The position numbers and the translations under genes are program-made. Below, in pieces: positions 29,101 through 36,980 of a DNA stretch of 64,000 nucleotides. The first letter of the stretch is position 1, and every line of letters starts with the position of its first letter. Under the pieces are notes generated by a model. It had not been told where the DNA came from and made no database searches. It worked only from the letters and a program-made list of their open reading frames with translations. Origin of the DNA: Psychrobacter glacincola (lineage in GTDB: Bacteria > Pseudomonadota > Gammaproteobacteria > Pseudomonadales > Moraxellaceae); NCBI GenBank assembly GCA_001411745.2, contig LIQB01000005.1:184805-248804 (forward strand), written 5' to 3'.

Positions 29101-29254
29101 TATGGTTCGGAGCTCGACCAGTTGTTTCATCAAGGAGCTCATAATTAATTTTATCGGCGGCTTTTATTGTAGTAGGTGTGCCCTGCTTTGTGACGACCTT
29201 GTGTTCAGCAACCGTTTCATTTTGCGTGTTTACTTTGACAGTGATAGTGCTCAT
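23174..29254 (-). CDS. BapA-type giant biofilm adhesin exported by type I secretion
   Basis: A 2026-residue secreted surface protein. The N-terminus (to about residue 165) is a BapA-prefix-like domain with WWVGATEAESFDALPWLVGL and an Asn/Asp-rich spacer. From about 175 to 980 there are eight or so tandem Ig-like repeats of about 90-110 residues, most opening with D-T/L-TAPD and closing in a VDTTAP or VDTAAP junction. About 985-1750 holds alternating modules with the block ENQVRELT/DNQVRELT and VCBS-like YGTLTISPDGTYDY units. The C-terminus has an RTX-like secretion-signal block (DDSFTMGAGADTLIF, then DIWTDFSEAQGDKIDLTGLL) and a tail. No leader peptide is present. It should mediate adhesion and biofilm formation. 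Confidence 0.92.
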   Translation of the reverse strand: MSTITVKVNTQNETVAEHKVVTKQGTPTTIKAADKINYELLDETTGRAPNHIVTKRIDKDLHISFENDSLDPDLIIEGFYDDVDSALIGVAEDGSYYYYVPDTGEVADYVTELQIGDIQGQALGGNAQATPWWVGATEAESFDALPWLVGLAGVGLIGAALGSSDNDNNNNNDNRPSIDITAPDAPTDLVISEDGSKVTGKGEPGANVEITDPNGTIIGEGIVNENGEFEVDLVPPQVDGEEIEATLTDNAGNTSDSTNIVAPDLTAPDAPTDITVGNGDAFLSAAEIDIDGNVDVVIGLPDNAVAGDTLIVNGEEQVITDADVTANQVTVKVPAPAEGDTLDITASIKDAAGNESAALTETIGVVDTTAPDNTSTTITIDSLTDDNIINSQEAAAQVTITGQVAGDFTIGDAVTVTVNGIKSIGTVGANGLFSVEVAGSDLAADTNVRVSIEATDAAGNTGTVTQDKAYTVDTAAPDAPIASFIVTDNVANDGSGDILDIPEIIQAGEVTNDNTPSITIPAGTLGVDEIAQLLVDGKVVEATIVENADGTITLTPNTALAEGAHDISYNLKDSAGNESGNGPVVNITVDTTAPGGQDGATQVAPVIAIPEAEEGINADEIADGIQTQITLPTGTLAGDSITLTVTPTGGGAPIEVTHTVTATEATSGISDVIIPSDPNGIIEDGDYSIVATVTDKAGNSSAPSTALDITIDTVAVLTVDKPIAGDNVVNADEALDGFNVTGTGTAGDTITLTYGINGELGTAVVGANGKWSITVTEQNIANMNQGLETLTITAKDPAGNVSSETADITIVPATALTITSPIAGDNIVNADEAVDGFNVTGTGAVGDTITLTNQAGDIIGTAVVGVNNKWSIAIDSAQVAAMGEGAEILTATSTVGSDVTKATITIDTIAPNDTTTEIIIDDVTGDNVINAIEAEGSIAVTGTVSGDYREGDALTITVNDIEYAGVVDFAGRFSIEVPGAALVADADKRIEVSITATDKAGNTSIVNTTKDYAVNTTEIIAAADNFVDLQLVANPLEIPNEKPSDLNKTGFTVVGASLGPVLGAGVVADVIKNSVVLEVGENQVRELTVKGNAGGVQVVGTMDLSLYKLNESTNEWELQEVKENWVVSYLLGGVSKDTDFSLDEGQWLFVMSGGEGVSALTGYTLQFEKDVVLDYSQATEVSGSVTGNILDDEDSSFSYDELPSGTTVISITSVNGVEELETGSNTIQGQYGTLTISPDGTYDYKVNDDFRGPYGSEESFTYTIASPDGNTASADLTIQLNILPADKQVKIDESLVVDIEPTVTLDTADSDIKDAVGFGVLDLSLGSSSVLDLELLGGKPPLEFTVGDNQVRELTLHGSGGGVDIAKTYSMAVYKLDESTGQYVQVHFEENWFNVPLLGGRSDPLTLKFGEGDYKAVLLTAGGVGVLSGNGLYVDYDKIYDYNSPSSFMGQIAGDATPDASTVILKVGETLVTSGSPMTYQGKYGQLTIDANGEYTYSVNNNASDPNWQPPYGEVDSFRLVTKDADGKATVETLNIKISTHTAVDDFNKVAVQTQNTVTNISINEPDKIGDYGKSYSKEFEIAEHDAAAPIVIEATASSLNILGGSNITITYTLLNTTTDESFTGSVEGTKASGSLSASLPDLPAGNYELTITTNKGNLQSISFDTTVIHSADYTADDVIAVTGSLIAGNDNDQGLSNITEIKVGNKSVFISDPNQGAKSIDIEGLYGTLTVSKDGSYSYLPNGESFGIESFTYQTTSVTGVKETASLEINVGKNITASIYDDIAVGSAADDSFTMGAGADTLIFNNLNGTEGGNGNNGVDIWTDFSEAQGDKIDLTGLLDGNQTSSNIGDYLAYENGVLMVDRNGNTEYEALLQVTATDLNELLSSIDWQVGVTGRVIGEDGIETANNNADVSFMSFNEDTDVFNLTGSEQTISFSDIFETEMIDISGTGANTLNIREEDIVNAKVSNPIYVKGDSDDTVDLQGSDWANTGQTVTDNAGQTYNVWQVENNLSSQVYIDTEIANVI

Positions 29255-29312
29255 AAAATCATCCTTGATTAATTAATTCTAAATGAAATAAGTATCAATT
29301 TAGAATGATGAG

Positions 29313-30284
29313 TTAATTTGGTTGGTTGTCTTGGCTAACAGTAGCAACAACTCGGCGGTTATTTTGCCGTCCCTGCTCAGTGTCATTGGTGTCGATAGGC
29401 ATAGATTCGCCATAACCTATAGCGCTTAAACGCATAGCTTCAATACCATATTGATCTATTAAAATATCTTTAACGAGGTTTGCACGGGACTGAGAAAGCT
29501 TGAGATTATAACTTTCAGACCCTCTGCTATCGGTGTGACCTTCTAAGGTAACGTCCGATTTTGGATAAGAATGAATAAAATCCACCATACCATCTAGCAC
29601 AGCATGATTATTACTTGTCATATCTGCACTATCAAAATCAAACAATATATTGAATTGCTTAGGATTTTTAATTTTTATTTGATTGTTAGTCGAAGAACTT
29701 TGGAGAGAGGTTTGCGGTAGCATTTGGTTTGCCGTATTACAATTTGATAAAACACGGCTTATTTGATGGTTTTGACGCATACTTTGATTTAATAATGACA
29801 AGGCTTCATCAGCTGATACTTGCTGAATAGCAGGGTTACCTGCCTTTGATAGACTTATTTTTAAATACGTCGTTGTTTGAGGTACAAGCGGATAACTCTC
29901 AGAATAAGAAACAATCTTACCGCTTTCTTTATCTAAGATAGAAGCACTGATAAGCTGAGAGCCATGGCAAATAATTTTTTCTGAATAGTAGCCATTCTGT
30001 AGACTGGTATGAAAAACCTCATCACGCCCAATACTTATATTGATATTATTTTGATTCTCACTATCATCAGCATGACGAAAAACAACAATCCTACTCTCAT
30101 TGGTTTTCAAATTACTGTCGATGGGTACGCGAAACAATTCGCCATTTTTGTCCCACACAGCTTGTTTAACTTGATAATGAGAGTCAGAATTAAATGACAT
30201 TCGCTCATTTTTTACCGTTTGACAGCCTAATAGGCTCATTGCTGCACAAAGTGTTACTGGTAATAGTAAATTTCTGCTATCCAT
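29313..30284 (-). CDS. OmpA-family peptidoglycan-binding lipoprotein
   Basis: A 323-residue lipoprotein: the signal peptide ends LLGC (lipobox). The middle part (about 35-150) is of unknown fold with many polar residues. The C-terminal 105 residues are an OmpA-like domain: FNILFDFDSADM, VTLEGHTDSRGSESYN, LSQSRANLVKDIL, GIEAMRLSAIGYGES and QGRQNNRRV, with the D and R that hold diaminopimelate. It is the first gene of the adhesin-secretion operon, 58 bp before the adhesin. Acinetobacter-type bap/tolC loci carry a similar gene, so it probably helps anchor the secretion machine or adhesin to the cell wall. Confidence 0.88.
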   Translation of the reverse strand: MDSRNLLLPVTLCAAMSLLGCQTVKNERMSFNSDSHYQVKQAVWDKNGELFRVPIDSNLKTNESRIVVFRHADDSENQNNINISIGRDEVFHTSLQNGYYSEKIICHGSQLISASILDKESGKIVSYSESYPLVPQTTTYLKISLSKAGNPAIQQVSADEALSLLNQSMRQNHQISRVLSNCNTANQMLPQTSLQSSSTNNQIKIKNPKQFNILFDFDSADMTSNNHAVLDGMVDFIHSYPKSDVTLEGHTDSRGSESYNLKLSQSRANLVKDILIDQYGIEAMRLSAIGYGESMPIDTNDTEQGRQNNRRVVATVSQDNQPN

Positions 30285-31157
30285 AGCATTTCATCCTAAT
30301 AAACGAAAAATTCAGTAAAGATCTATCCCTTTATTTTCACCTTAGTATTTCTAGATAACCAAACAAAAAAATATAATACGCTTTTTTATAAAGCGCTTAC
30401 TTTTTTATTATTACCACAACATAAACTTTATTATAGCTCGCTATATTTTTATTGCAATCATATAATTTTTTTAAATTATATGAATATTCTTATTTTCGAA
30501 TATAAAAAAAACTGTTTGAGCTAGCTTTGTAAGATCAATCATTAAATCTATGTAAATCATTAATTAGCATAACCTACTGTTTATTCTTCGCTTTCTATCA
30601 TTGAAATCAATTTATTCAAATAAATGAATATATAAGAATAAATTAACTCCTATAGGTTTTTTTGATAACTGAGGATGCGTTTTTATCACCGAGATATAGA
30701 GGACTTAAGATCGTTTCTCATGCAGAAGTGCTTAGGTGGTAGCTGAATTTTTTCGACGTAAATATTTATCATAAAACCGCTAAGTGAGTGCCGATAAAGC
30801 GATGAGATATAAAAGGTTAGATGAGAAATCTCAATCAATGACTCAGCATGACGACTTATCGCACTATCTCGGTAGAGAAAGTGTCGTTGTCTAGGATTTT
30901 TTATTAATAAAAAGACCAGTAAACGAAAGGAATGGTTGTTGGAAAATACCCATTGGATATAGCTATTCAACAATTTTTTTAATAGCAAAGCTATATAGGT
31001 ATAAATAAAATTTATGATAGTCGAATATTATATATTGAATAATATATGAAATGGTCACTGTCACTTGATACTCATGGAGATAGGATTTTTAGTGGAAAGC
31101 GACTTTGATAGTGCGGCATTGATTGTACGTAGATAATATAGTGCCTAAAGCCAGCGT
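30285..31157. other. Long AT-rich gap upstream of adhesin operon
   Basis: About 870 bp with no gene I can support. The part next to ompA (30285-30680) is very AT-rich, with many A/T tracts, and must hold the adhesin operon promoter. The 100-codon frame at 30686-30988 has no ribosome site and an atypical composition. Silencing by an H-NS-like protein is plausible for such a region but is inference. Confidence 0.5.
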
Positions 31158-31196
31158 GAATAATCTACAACCAAACAACTTGGTTATAGATTATTC
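31158..31196 (-). terminator. Hairpin after ChrR-like gene
   Basis: A 17-bp stem with one mismatch (GAATAATCTACAACCAA / TTGGTTATAGATTATTC) and a 5-nt loop lies 32 bp after the cupin gene stop. It lacks a clear U-tract but is very stable. Confidence 0.6.
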
Positions 31197-31228
31197 AATC
31201 GGACCGCATGCTCAGCTCAGAAAAATGC

Positions 31229-31897
31229 TTACAACCCTATCACTTGCATTAAATGACCTGTCTTGAGATACACTGTAGCTCCTTCAGATCCTGCCTGTAT
31301 TTGCGCATGCTCACCTGCTGGCAGACGTATCCAGCCGCCGCGCTGATAAACTTGACCCTCATCTATCAACTCGCCTGCTAACACCAGTATTTCTGCACCG
31401 CCACAGATTGCCTCATTAAACAGTAACTCGCCTGCCTTGATACGCTGCAAACTCACTTTCTCATTTTCACCTGAGAATAGAGGACAAACATCACGGCTGC
31501 CCTGTTGTTGCCAATGAGCCTTATCTTTAGTATTGATAGCCACATAATGAGGTTCATCAGCTGGCATTTGACGTAGCTTGACGAAAATCACTGCGCCTTC
31601 ATCACTATAAGGCTTGTGTCCTGAGGTCGGTGGATTGCGCAAATACCAACCTGCTGGGTAATGTTTGTCATCTGCAGAAAAAGTACCTGACAATACTAAA
31701 ATCTCTTCACCACCCGGATGTAGATGATGCGGAAAATAAGAATTGGGCGCATAGCGTACAAGGCTAGTGGCACGTGCTTTTTCTGCACCCACACGGTCAA
31801 GCATCACGCGCTCTACCCCATTTTGTGGTGACTTAATCCACTGGTGTTGCTCAGGTATAAGGGCAGCGCGGCGAGTAAAGTCTGCATTAATAAGCAT
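31229..31897 (-). CDS. ChrR-like cupin domain protein (double cupin)
   Basis: A 222-residue cytoplasmic protein with two cupin domains like the C-terminal half of the anti-sigma factor ChrR. The first has SLVRYAPNSYFPHHLHPGGEEILVLSG, with the H-x-H...E metal ligands at about residues 57-64, then GTFSADDKHYPAGWYLRNPP. The second (about 130-215) has LFNEAICGGAEILVLAGEL but lacks the paired histidines, so only the first is likely to bind metal. There is no zinc-binding anti-sigma domain and no ECF sigma gene nearby. It may be a stand-alone stress or metal-dependent protein; the function is unknown. Confidence 0.75.
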   Translation of the reverse strand: MLINADFTRRAALIPEQHQWIKSPQNGVERVMLDRVGAEKARATSLVRYAPNSYFPHHLHPGGEEILVLSGTFSADDKHYPAGWYLRNPPTSGHKPYSDEGAVIFVKLRQMPADEPHYVAINTKDKAHWQQQGSRDVCPLFSGENEKVSLQRIKAGELLFNEAICGGAEILVLAGELIDEGQVYQRGGWIRLPAGEHAQIQAGSEGATVYLKTGHLMQVIGL

Positions 31898-32021
31898 AAA
31901 CCATGTCCAAAAATAGTATGATGAGATGATCCTTTAGCGAACGTCAGATATGCTCATTGAAAGTTATCGACAGCTAAAGGCGCAATGACTGCACCTCGCT
32001 ATTATAAACCTTACCGAGTTT

Positions 32022-32885
32022 TCAACGTACTAAAATCACAGGAGATAGCGTGCTGGCGATAATTTCTGTCGTGGTACTACCAAGAAATAATTGTTGCAAT
32101 TTCGAATGTCCGTAAGCACCCACCACCATCATATCAATGTGGTTGTCTACCTGAAATCTTAACAAGCCGTCAACGGCATCGGAGGCAGATAAATGATGTG
32201 CCACTACGCTAAAACCTGCATCCTCCAATTGTGCCGCTGCGGCGCTTAAGCTCTGTTTTGACGCGTCGTTATGATTGCCTATCATGACGATATGACCTTG
32301 CAATCCTTTTAGCACAGGACTCCTCGCAACCATCCATGCTGCTTTAATAGCCGTTTTGCTACCATCAAAAGCTATCATATATGAGCTGGGTTCTTTGAAC
32401 GTCTCTGAGCAAATCAATATAGGAACGTCAGATGCGCGGGCAACGGTTTCGATTTGGCTACCGATATTAATACGGCTGCTTTTGTGATCTTCACCTCGGC
32501 GTCCCATGACGATGGCACGATTTTCTGCTTTAAAATGCTCAATCGCAGGTAACAGCTTGCCGCGACGTTGATAGATACGAATATCGACCTGAGTAAAGTT
32601 ACCTTGGATATGGCTTTTTGCATCTTGTACCAAAGCATTGCTATAACTGTTCACCACCTTCGCTCTTTGCTCGTCTAACTGTGTCAATTCATCCAATAAA
32701 AACTGGCGGCTATTGACTCCTATTGCGCCTGACAAATCGCGTCTGGTCGAGGCTGGAACCTCACTCACATGCAACAACGCTACAGGTAAATTTAACTTAC
32801 TGGCATACCATGCTGCATAGTCACAAACCGATTCAGTCACTGCCGAGCCGTCTATACAGGCTAAAATGTGCTGTGATGTTGTCAT
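32022..32885 (-). CDS. Universal stress protein, tandem UspA domains
   Basis: A 287-residue protein with two Usp domains. The first (about 1-145) has the start HILACIDGSAVTES and the GRRGEDHKSS..IGSQIETVAR segment. The second (about 150-287) has SYMIAFDGSKTA and the nucleotide-binding block GAYGHSKLQQLFLGSTTTEI (G-2x-G-9x-GS/T), so it probably binds ATP; the first domain's block is more degenerate. AAGGACGG precedes the ATG. It is a single gene facing away from the DUF2058 gene. It is expected to act in general stress survival. Confidence 0.9.
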   Translation of the reverse strand: MTTSQHILACIDGSAVTESVCDYAAWYASKLNLPVALLHVSEVPASTRRDLSGAIGVNSRQFLLDELTQLDEQRAKVVNSYSNALVQDAKSHIQGNFTQVDIRIYQRRGKLLPAIEHFKAENRAIVMGRRGEDHKSSRINIGSQIETVARASDVPILICSETFKEPSSYMIAFDGSKTAIKAAWMVARSPVLKGLQGHIVMIGNHNDASKQSLSAAAAQLEDAGFSVVAHHLSASDAVDGLLRFQVDNHIDMMVVGAYGHSKLQQLFLGSTTTEIIASTLSPVILVR

Positions 32886-33166
32886 ATTCCGTCCTTAAAT
32901 TTAACGATTTAATCCTATACAGCTTTCTATAACCACTATAAATATGATCACCGAAAAACATAGTTACCAAAAAATATAACGGCAAAAAAAGCATATCCAC
33001 TGCCTTGATAATAACGAATTTAAACGGCTTCAGCCAGCGATGTGTGCCCACTTCTACCATAATTAAAAAAAGTCTTGTCATCGTCTAACAACATGCCGTA
33101 GCGAATTTTGCTACAATGGTTTTTTAGCATTTATGATTTAAGTATCCTTATCTAGGTGATGGAATT

Positions 33167-33700
33167 ATGGCAAAAAATGCCCTACAGGCTCAGTTATTAA
33201 AAGCGGGATTGGTGGATAGCAAAAAAGCCAAGAAAATCAGCAAGCAGACTCAGCATGCCAAGCGTACTGGTGACTCAGAAAGCCTGGAAGCGAAAAAAGC
33301 GTTGGCAGAAGCCCAAGCGAAAAAACTAGAGAAAGATCAAAAGCTCAATCAAGAAAAGCAACGTATTTTAGAAGAGAAGATGCTCAAGGCAAATATCGTA
33401 CAGATGATTAAACAGCATCAGATTGCCGATACCAATGGCGATGTCAATTATCAATTTGTCGATAATGCTAAGGTTAAAAAAATCTTTGTCACTCAAAAAC
33501 TATATGAGCAAATCGTCGCCGGTCATGTGGTGATTGCACGCTTAGAAGAAGGCTATGCACTCCTTCCCCGTCCGTTGGCAGATCGCATCGATGCAAAAAT
33601 GGAGGGCTTCATGGTCGTGTCTAACGATACGTCAGAAGAAGTACTGGCAGAAGATGATCCTTATGCCGCCTATGTAATTCCAGACGACTTGATGTGGTAA
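33167..33700 (+). CDS. DUF2058 family protein (YaiL-like)
   Basis: A 177-residue soluble protein. The lysine-rich N-terminus (LQAQLLKAGLVDSKKAKKISKQTQHAKR) and a helical, charged segment to about residue 80 are followed by a globular part with DTNGDVNYQFVDNAKVKKIFVT and LARLEEGYALLPRPLADRI. This is the DUF2058/YaiL family pattern, of about 180 residues; a nucleoid or ribosome-associated role has been suggested for relatives but is not proven. It has its own terminator. Confidence 0.85.
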   Translation: MAKNALQAQLLKAGLVDSKKAKKISKQTQHAKRTGDSESLEAKKALAEAQAKKLEKDQKLNQEKQRILEEKMLKANIVQMIKQHQIADTNGDVNYQFVDNAKVKKIFVTQKLYEQIVAGHVVIARLEEGYALLPRPLADRIDAKMEGFMVVSNDTSEEVLAEDDPYAAYVIPDDLMW

Positions 33701-33733
33701 CCGCTTAATTTCATCATACTTATGATGTCAGCC

Positions 33734-33775
33734 AAAAGCCTTTCATGGACTATATCAGTCTATGAAGGGCTTTTT
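33734..33775 (+). terminator. Rho-independent terminator after DUF2058 gene
   Basis: AAAAGCCTTTCATGGAC pairs with GTCTATGAAGGGCTTTT around a 7-nt loop and ends in a T-run, 33 bp after the stop codon. Confidence 0.88.
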
Positions 33776-33938
33776 ATTGTACGAAAAGCGACCACCTTTA
33801 ACCCAGCATTGCTGCTTTGGTTGAAAAACGTAACGATACTCTCGAACAGTAGCATGCTTGAGGCTACGAACTTGAACAACCATTCAATAACAACTACAAT
33901 GCGGTTTATTGACTTACTGAGCGGTAATATTTTGTCTA

Positions 33939-33960
33939 ATTTTGAGTAATCACTCAAAAT
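33939..33960. promoter_or_regulatory. TetR-type operator before doxX
   Basis: A 22-bp palindrome (core TTGAGTAATCACTCAA at 33942-33957, one mismatch between arms) about 118 bp before the doxX ATG. Matching sites lie at 42447, 42519 and 44852. Between the terminator and this site (33776-33938) no gene is seen. Confidence 0.7.
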
Positions 33961-34077
33961 AAACACTTTATTCATGCTTACTGCCTGACAATAGTAGTCA
34001 TTGCCATATATGTCATTGATTAGACTTGCCAAGCTCTTTTGCACTCACTTTTAACGCTTATTAAGAATAAATAACTT

Positions 34078-34482
34078 ATGCCAAAACATCTCCCTCTTTC
34101 ACTGTTATTGCTTCGACTGGGTATTTTCATTGTTTTTTTAGTCTGGACTTTAGATAAGCTGATTAATCCTGATCATGCCGCAGGCGTTTTTTCTAGTTTT
34201 TATGGTTTTGAAAGTATAGGCGACACCGTGTTTTATGTCATTGGCGCGGCTCAATTCATCCTCATTCTATTGTTTGTCACAGGATTATTCAAAACTTGGA
34301 CTTACGGCATCATCTTGCTACTTCATGCGATTTCGACGTTCTCAACCTTCGGCTTATACCTCAAGCCTTTTGATAACTTGTTGTTCTTTGCAGCATGGCC
34401 GATGTTGGCTGCGTGTTTGGCGCTTTTCTTAATGAGAGATTGGGATACCTTAACCTTGGGCAAAAAAGTTTCTTTAGCCTAA
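34078..34482 (+). CDS. DoxX family membrane protein
   Basis: A 134-residue inner-membrane protein with four predicted helices (about 5-25, 50-70, 75-95, 105-125). LRLGIFIVFLVWTLDKLINP, then FILILLFVTGLFKTWTYGI and FAAWPMLAACLALFLMRD, fit the DoxX/DoxD-like family. Some DoxX proteins act in thiol-redox or oxidative-stress complexes with thiosulfate or superoxide-related partners. A 22-bp palindrome shared with the tetR and ahpD-like genes lies upstream, suggesting it belongs to that repressor's regulon. Confidence 0.8.
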   Translation: MPKHLPLSLLLLRLGIFIVFLVWTLDKLINPDHAAGVFSSFYGFESIGDTVFYVIGAAQFILILLFVTGLFKTWTYGIILLLHAISTFSTFGLYLKPFDNLLFFAAWPMLAACLALFLMRDWDTLTLGKKVSLA

Positions 34483-34635
34483 ACATCAGTCATGTTTGTC
34501 GTTAGATTGGGCTGGATTGAACATGCAAGAATATAAATACTAGCCTACGAAACTCAAGCTCTATACTATGAAGACTACTGAGTGAGCTGTTTTATTGTAT
34601 ATAAATGCACAAACCATGCAAAAAACTTAACGCAA

Positions 34636-34669
34636 TTGTCGTTACCACTAACTTGTCATTACCACTAAC
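34636..34669. repeat. Two tandem copies of a 17-bp repeat
   Basis: TTGTCGTTACCACTAAC and TTGTCATTACCACTAAC (one difference) are adjacent, ~75 bp before the TVP38-oxidoreductase ATG. They could be operator half-sites; nothing else is seen in the gap 34483-34742. Confidence 0.5.
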
Positions 34670-34742
34670 ATGGTCAAGGTTCTTAATCATAAAAGAATGA
34701 CGATGACTTTACCCTTCGCTCTACTAATTAGCCGGATATTTT

Positions 34743-36929
34743 ATGATTAAAAGAATATTGTTAATACTGTTAATATTAATATTAGCAGCAAGCTTTTTCT
34801 ACTTTGACCTCAATCAATTATTGACGCTTGACGGTTTAAAAGGGTCGATGACGCAATTTAACGACTACAAAGCGCAATCACCATTATTGATTATCGGTGG
34901 ATTCTTTTTACTTTATGTCGTCGTCACCGCCCTATCCTTACCGGGTGCCGCTATTTTGACTCTGGCAGCTGGTGCATTATTTGGTTTATGGCAAGGGTTA
35001 CTGGTCGCCTCATTTGCCTCCAGTATTGGTGCGACACTCGCCTTTTTAACCTCACGTTATTTACTGCGTGATACGATTAAACAGCGCTTTCCTGAGCGCT
35101 TAGCAGCCATTGATGCTGGCGTCGAAAAAGAAGGCGGATTTTACTTATTTACCCTACGCTTAGTGCCGATATTTCCGTTCTTTTTGATTAATTTACTCAT
35201 GGGCGTCACCGCGATTAAAGCAAGGACATTCTATTGGGTAAGCCAAATCGGTATGCTCGCTGGCACCTTCGTGTATGTCAATGCAGGTACGCAATTGGCG
35301 CAAATTGACAGTTTGTCGGGGATTTTATCGTTTAATTTGATTGTCTCATTTGCGTTGTTAGGTTTTTTCCCATTAATCGCAAAAGGCATATTAAATATGC
35401 TAAAAAAACGCCGCGTCTATAAAAACTATAGCAAACCTAAAAAATTCGATCGGAACATGATTGTGATTGGCGCAGGTGCTGGCGGGCTAGTCACTAGCTA
35501 TATCGCGGCGACCGTCCGAGCAAAAGTAACCTTAATCGAAGCGGGCGAGATGGGCGGTGACTGCTTAAACTATGGCTGTGTACCCAGTAAAGCCCTCATG
35601 AAAAGCGCAAAAGTGGCAGAACAAATGCGCAATGCTGAACGTTATGGCTTGGAGAATACACCACCAGAGTTTTCATTTAAGAACGTCATGACCCGCATCC
35701 ATAAAGTCATCGCTGACATCGCCCCAAATGATAGCGTCGAGCGTTATACGGACTTGGGTGTCGAAGTATTAAAAGGCTATGCCAAATTCATCGACCCGTG
35801 GACGGTAGAGATTGCGTTAAACGATGGCGGCACGCAAACACTCACCGCACGTTCCATCGTTATCGCTACTGGTGCGCGCCCATTTATCCCAGATTTGCCG
35901 GGTTTGGAAGAAACCGGCTACGTGACCAGCGATACCATATGGAATAAATTTGCCGAATTAGAAGCAGCGCCGAAAAAGCTGGTGGTACTTGGCGGCGGAC
36001 CAATTGGCTCTGAGCTGGCACAAGCTTTTGCACGCTTAGGTTCCGATGTGACCCAGATCGAAAGAGGCGCGCGTTTCATGAAAAAAGAAGACGTGGAAGT
36101 CTCAGAATTTGCGCAGAAAGTCCTCGTTGAGAGCGGCGTAAACGTTTTAACCTCGCATCAAGCGATTCGCTGTGAAGCTCGCGATGGTAAAAAGTTCATT
36201 ATCGTTGAAGCGCAAGGCGGCAGTACCGACAAGCAAGACCGTCAAAACAAGCAAGAAATCGCTATTGAATATGACGAATTGCTTTGTGCCGTTGGACGTA
36301 GTGCCCGCTTAGAAGGTTATGGTCTTGAAGATTTGGGCATCGAAACGGAGCGTACGATTGATACCGATGACTATCTAGAAACCCTCTATCCTAATATATA
36401 CGCCGCAGGTGATGTCGTCGGCCCTTATCAATTTACTCATGTGGCCTCTCATCAGGCATGGTACGCTGCCGTAAACGGTTTATTTGGGCATCTAAAGAAG
36501 TTTAAAGTAGATTACCGTGTGATTCCGTGGACAACCTTTATCGATCCAGAAGTCGCACGCGTGGGCTTAAATGAGCAAGAAGCTATTGAAAAAGGCATCG
36601 ATTTTGAAATTACCCGCTACGACTTTAAAGATTTAGATCGCGCGGTGACGGAAAGTGCCAATCATGGTTTTATCAAAGTAATTACCCCTAAAGGCAAAGA
36701 TAAAATACTTGGCGTAACCATCGTCGCTGAACATGCTGGGGATTTAATGCCAGAATTCATACTAGCGATGAAGCACGGCTTAGGGCTGAATAAAATACTC
36801 GGCACCATTCATATGTATCCCACATGGGCAGAGGGTAATCAATATGCTGCTGGTGAATGGAAACGCAATCATGCGCCTGAAACGGTATTAAACTGGCTTG
36901 AGAAATATCATACATGGCGTCGAGGTTAG
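34743..36929 (+). CDS. Fused TVP38/TMEM64 membrane domain and FAD-dependent disulfide oxidoreductase
   Basis: A 728-residue fusion protein. Residues ~1-225 form a TVP38/TMEM64 (DedA-like) membrane domain with the GAALTLAAGALFG and SSIGATLAFLTSRYLL segments and LFTLRLVPIFPFFLINLLMG. From about 238 a class I flavoprotein disulfide reductase begins: FAD motif GAGAGGLVTS, redox pair in GGDCLNYGCVPSK, a second nucleotide motif LGGGPIGSELAQAF, second FAD motif YAAGDVVG, and the C-terminal HMYPTWAE catalytic-type block. The enzyme part resembles mercuric reductase and dihydrolipoamide dehydrogenase without a HMA domain. The fusion would tether the reductase to the membrane. Its substrate is unknown; the ynjBCD-like transporter follows. 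Confidence 0.9.
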   Translation: MIKRILLILLILILAASFFYFDLNQLLTLDGLKGSMTQFNDYKAQSPLLIIGGFFLLYVVVTALSLPGAAILTLAAGALFGLWQGLLVASFASSIGATLAFLTSRYLLRDTIKQRFPERLAAIDAGVEKEGGFYLFTLRLVPIFPFFLINLLMGVTAIKARTFYWVSQIGMLAGTFVYVNAGTQLAQIDSLSGILSFNLIVSFALLGFFPLIAKGILNMLKKRRVYKNYSKPKKFDRNMIVIGAGAGGLVTSYIAATVRAKVTLIEAGEMGGDCLNYGCVPSKALMKSAKVAEQMRNAERYGLENTPPEFSFKNVMTRIHKVIADIAPNDSVERYTDLGVEVLKGYAKFIDPWTVEIALNDGGTQTLTARSIVIATGARPFIPDLPGLEETGYVTSDTIWNKFAELEAAPKKLVVLGGGPIGSELAQAFARLGSDVTQIERGARFMKKEDVEVSEFAQKVLVESGVNVLTSHQAIRCEARDGKKFIIVEAQGGSTDKQDRQNKQEIAIEYDELLCAVGRSARLEGYGLEDLGIETERTIDTDDYLETLYPNIYAAGDVVGPYQFTHVASHQAWYAAVNGLFGHLKKFKVDYRVIPWTTFIDPEVARVGLNEQEAIEKGIDFEITRYDFKDLDRAVTESANHGFIKVITPKGKDKILGVTIVAEHAGDLMPEFILAMKHGLGLNKILGTIHMYPTWAEGNQYAAGEWKRNHAPETVLNWLEKYHTWRRG

Positions 36930-36980
36930 TTGAATCTTTATCAACTGCGCTGAAAACATATCATCATAACGGAAACTTAA

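Noticed and set aside
30689..30885. Distant inverted repeat ACCGAGATA / TATCTCGGT
   Set aside because: Arms of about 9 bp nearly 180 bp apart are expected by chance in a long gap.
30686..30988. 100-codon leftward frame in the gap before the adhesin operon
   Set aside because: No ribosome site, no recognisable domain, and atypical composition.
31229..31897. ChrR anti-sigma factor with an ECF sigma partner
   Set aside because: The zinc-binding anti-sigma domain is absent and no sigma factor gene is near, so it is called only ChrR-like cupin.
33760..34044. 94-codon leftward frame between the DUF2058 and doxX genes
   Set aside because: It overlaps a terminator and the 22-bp operator and has no family features.
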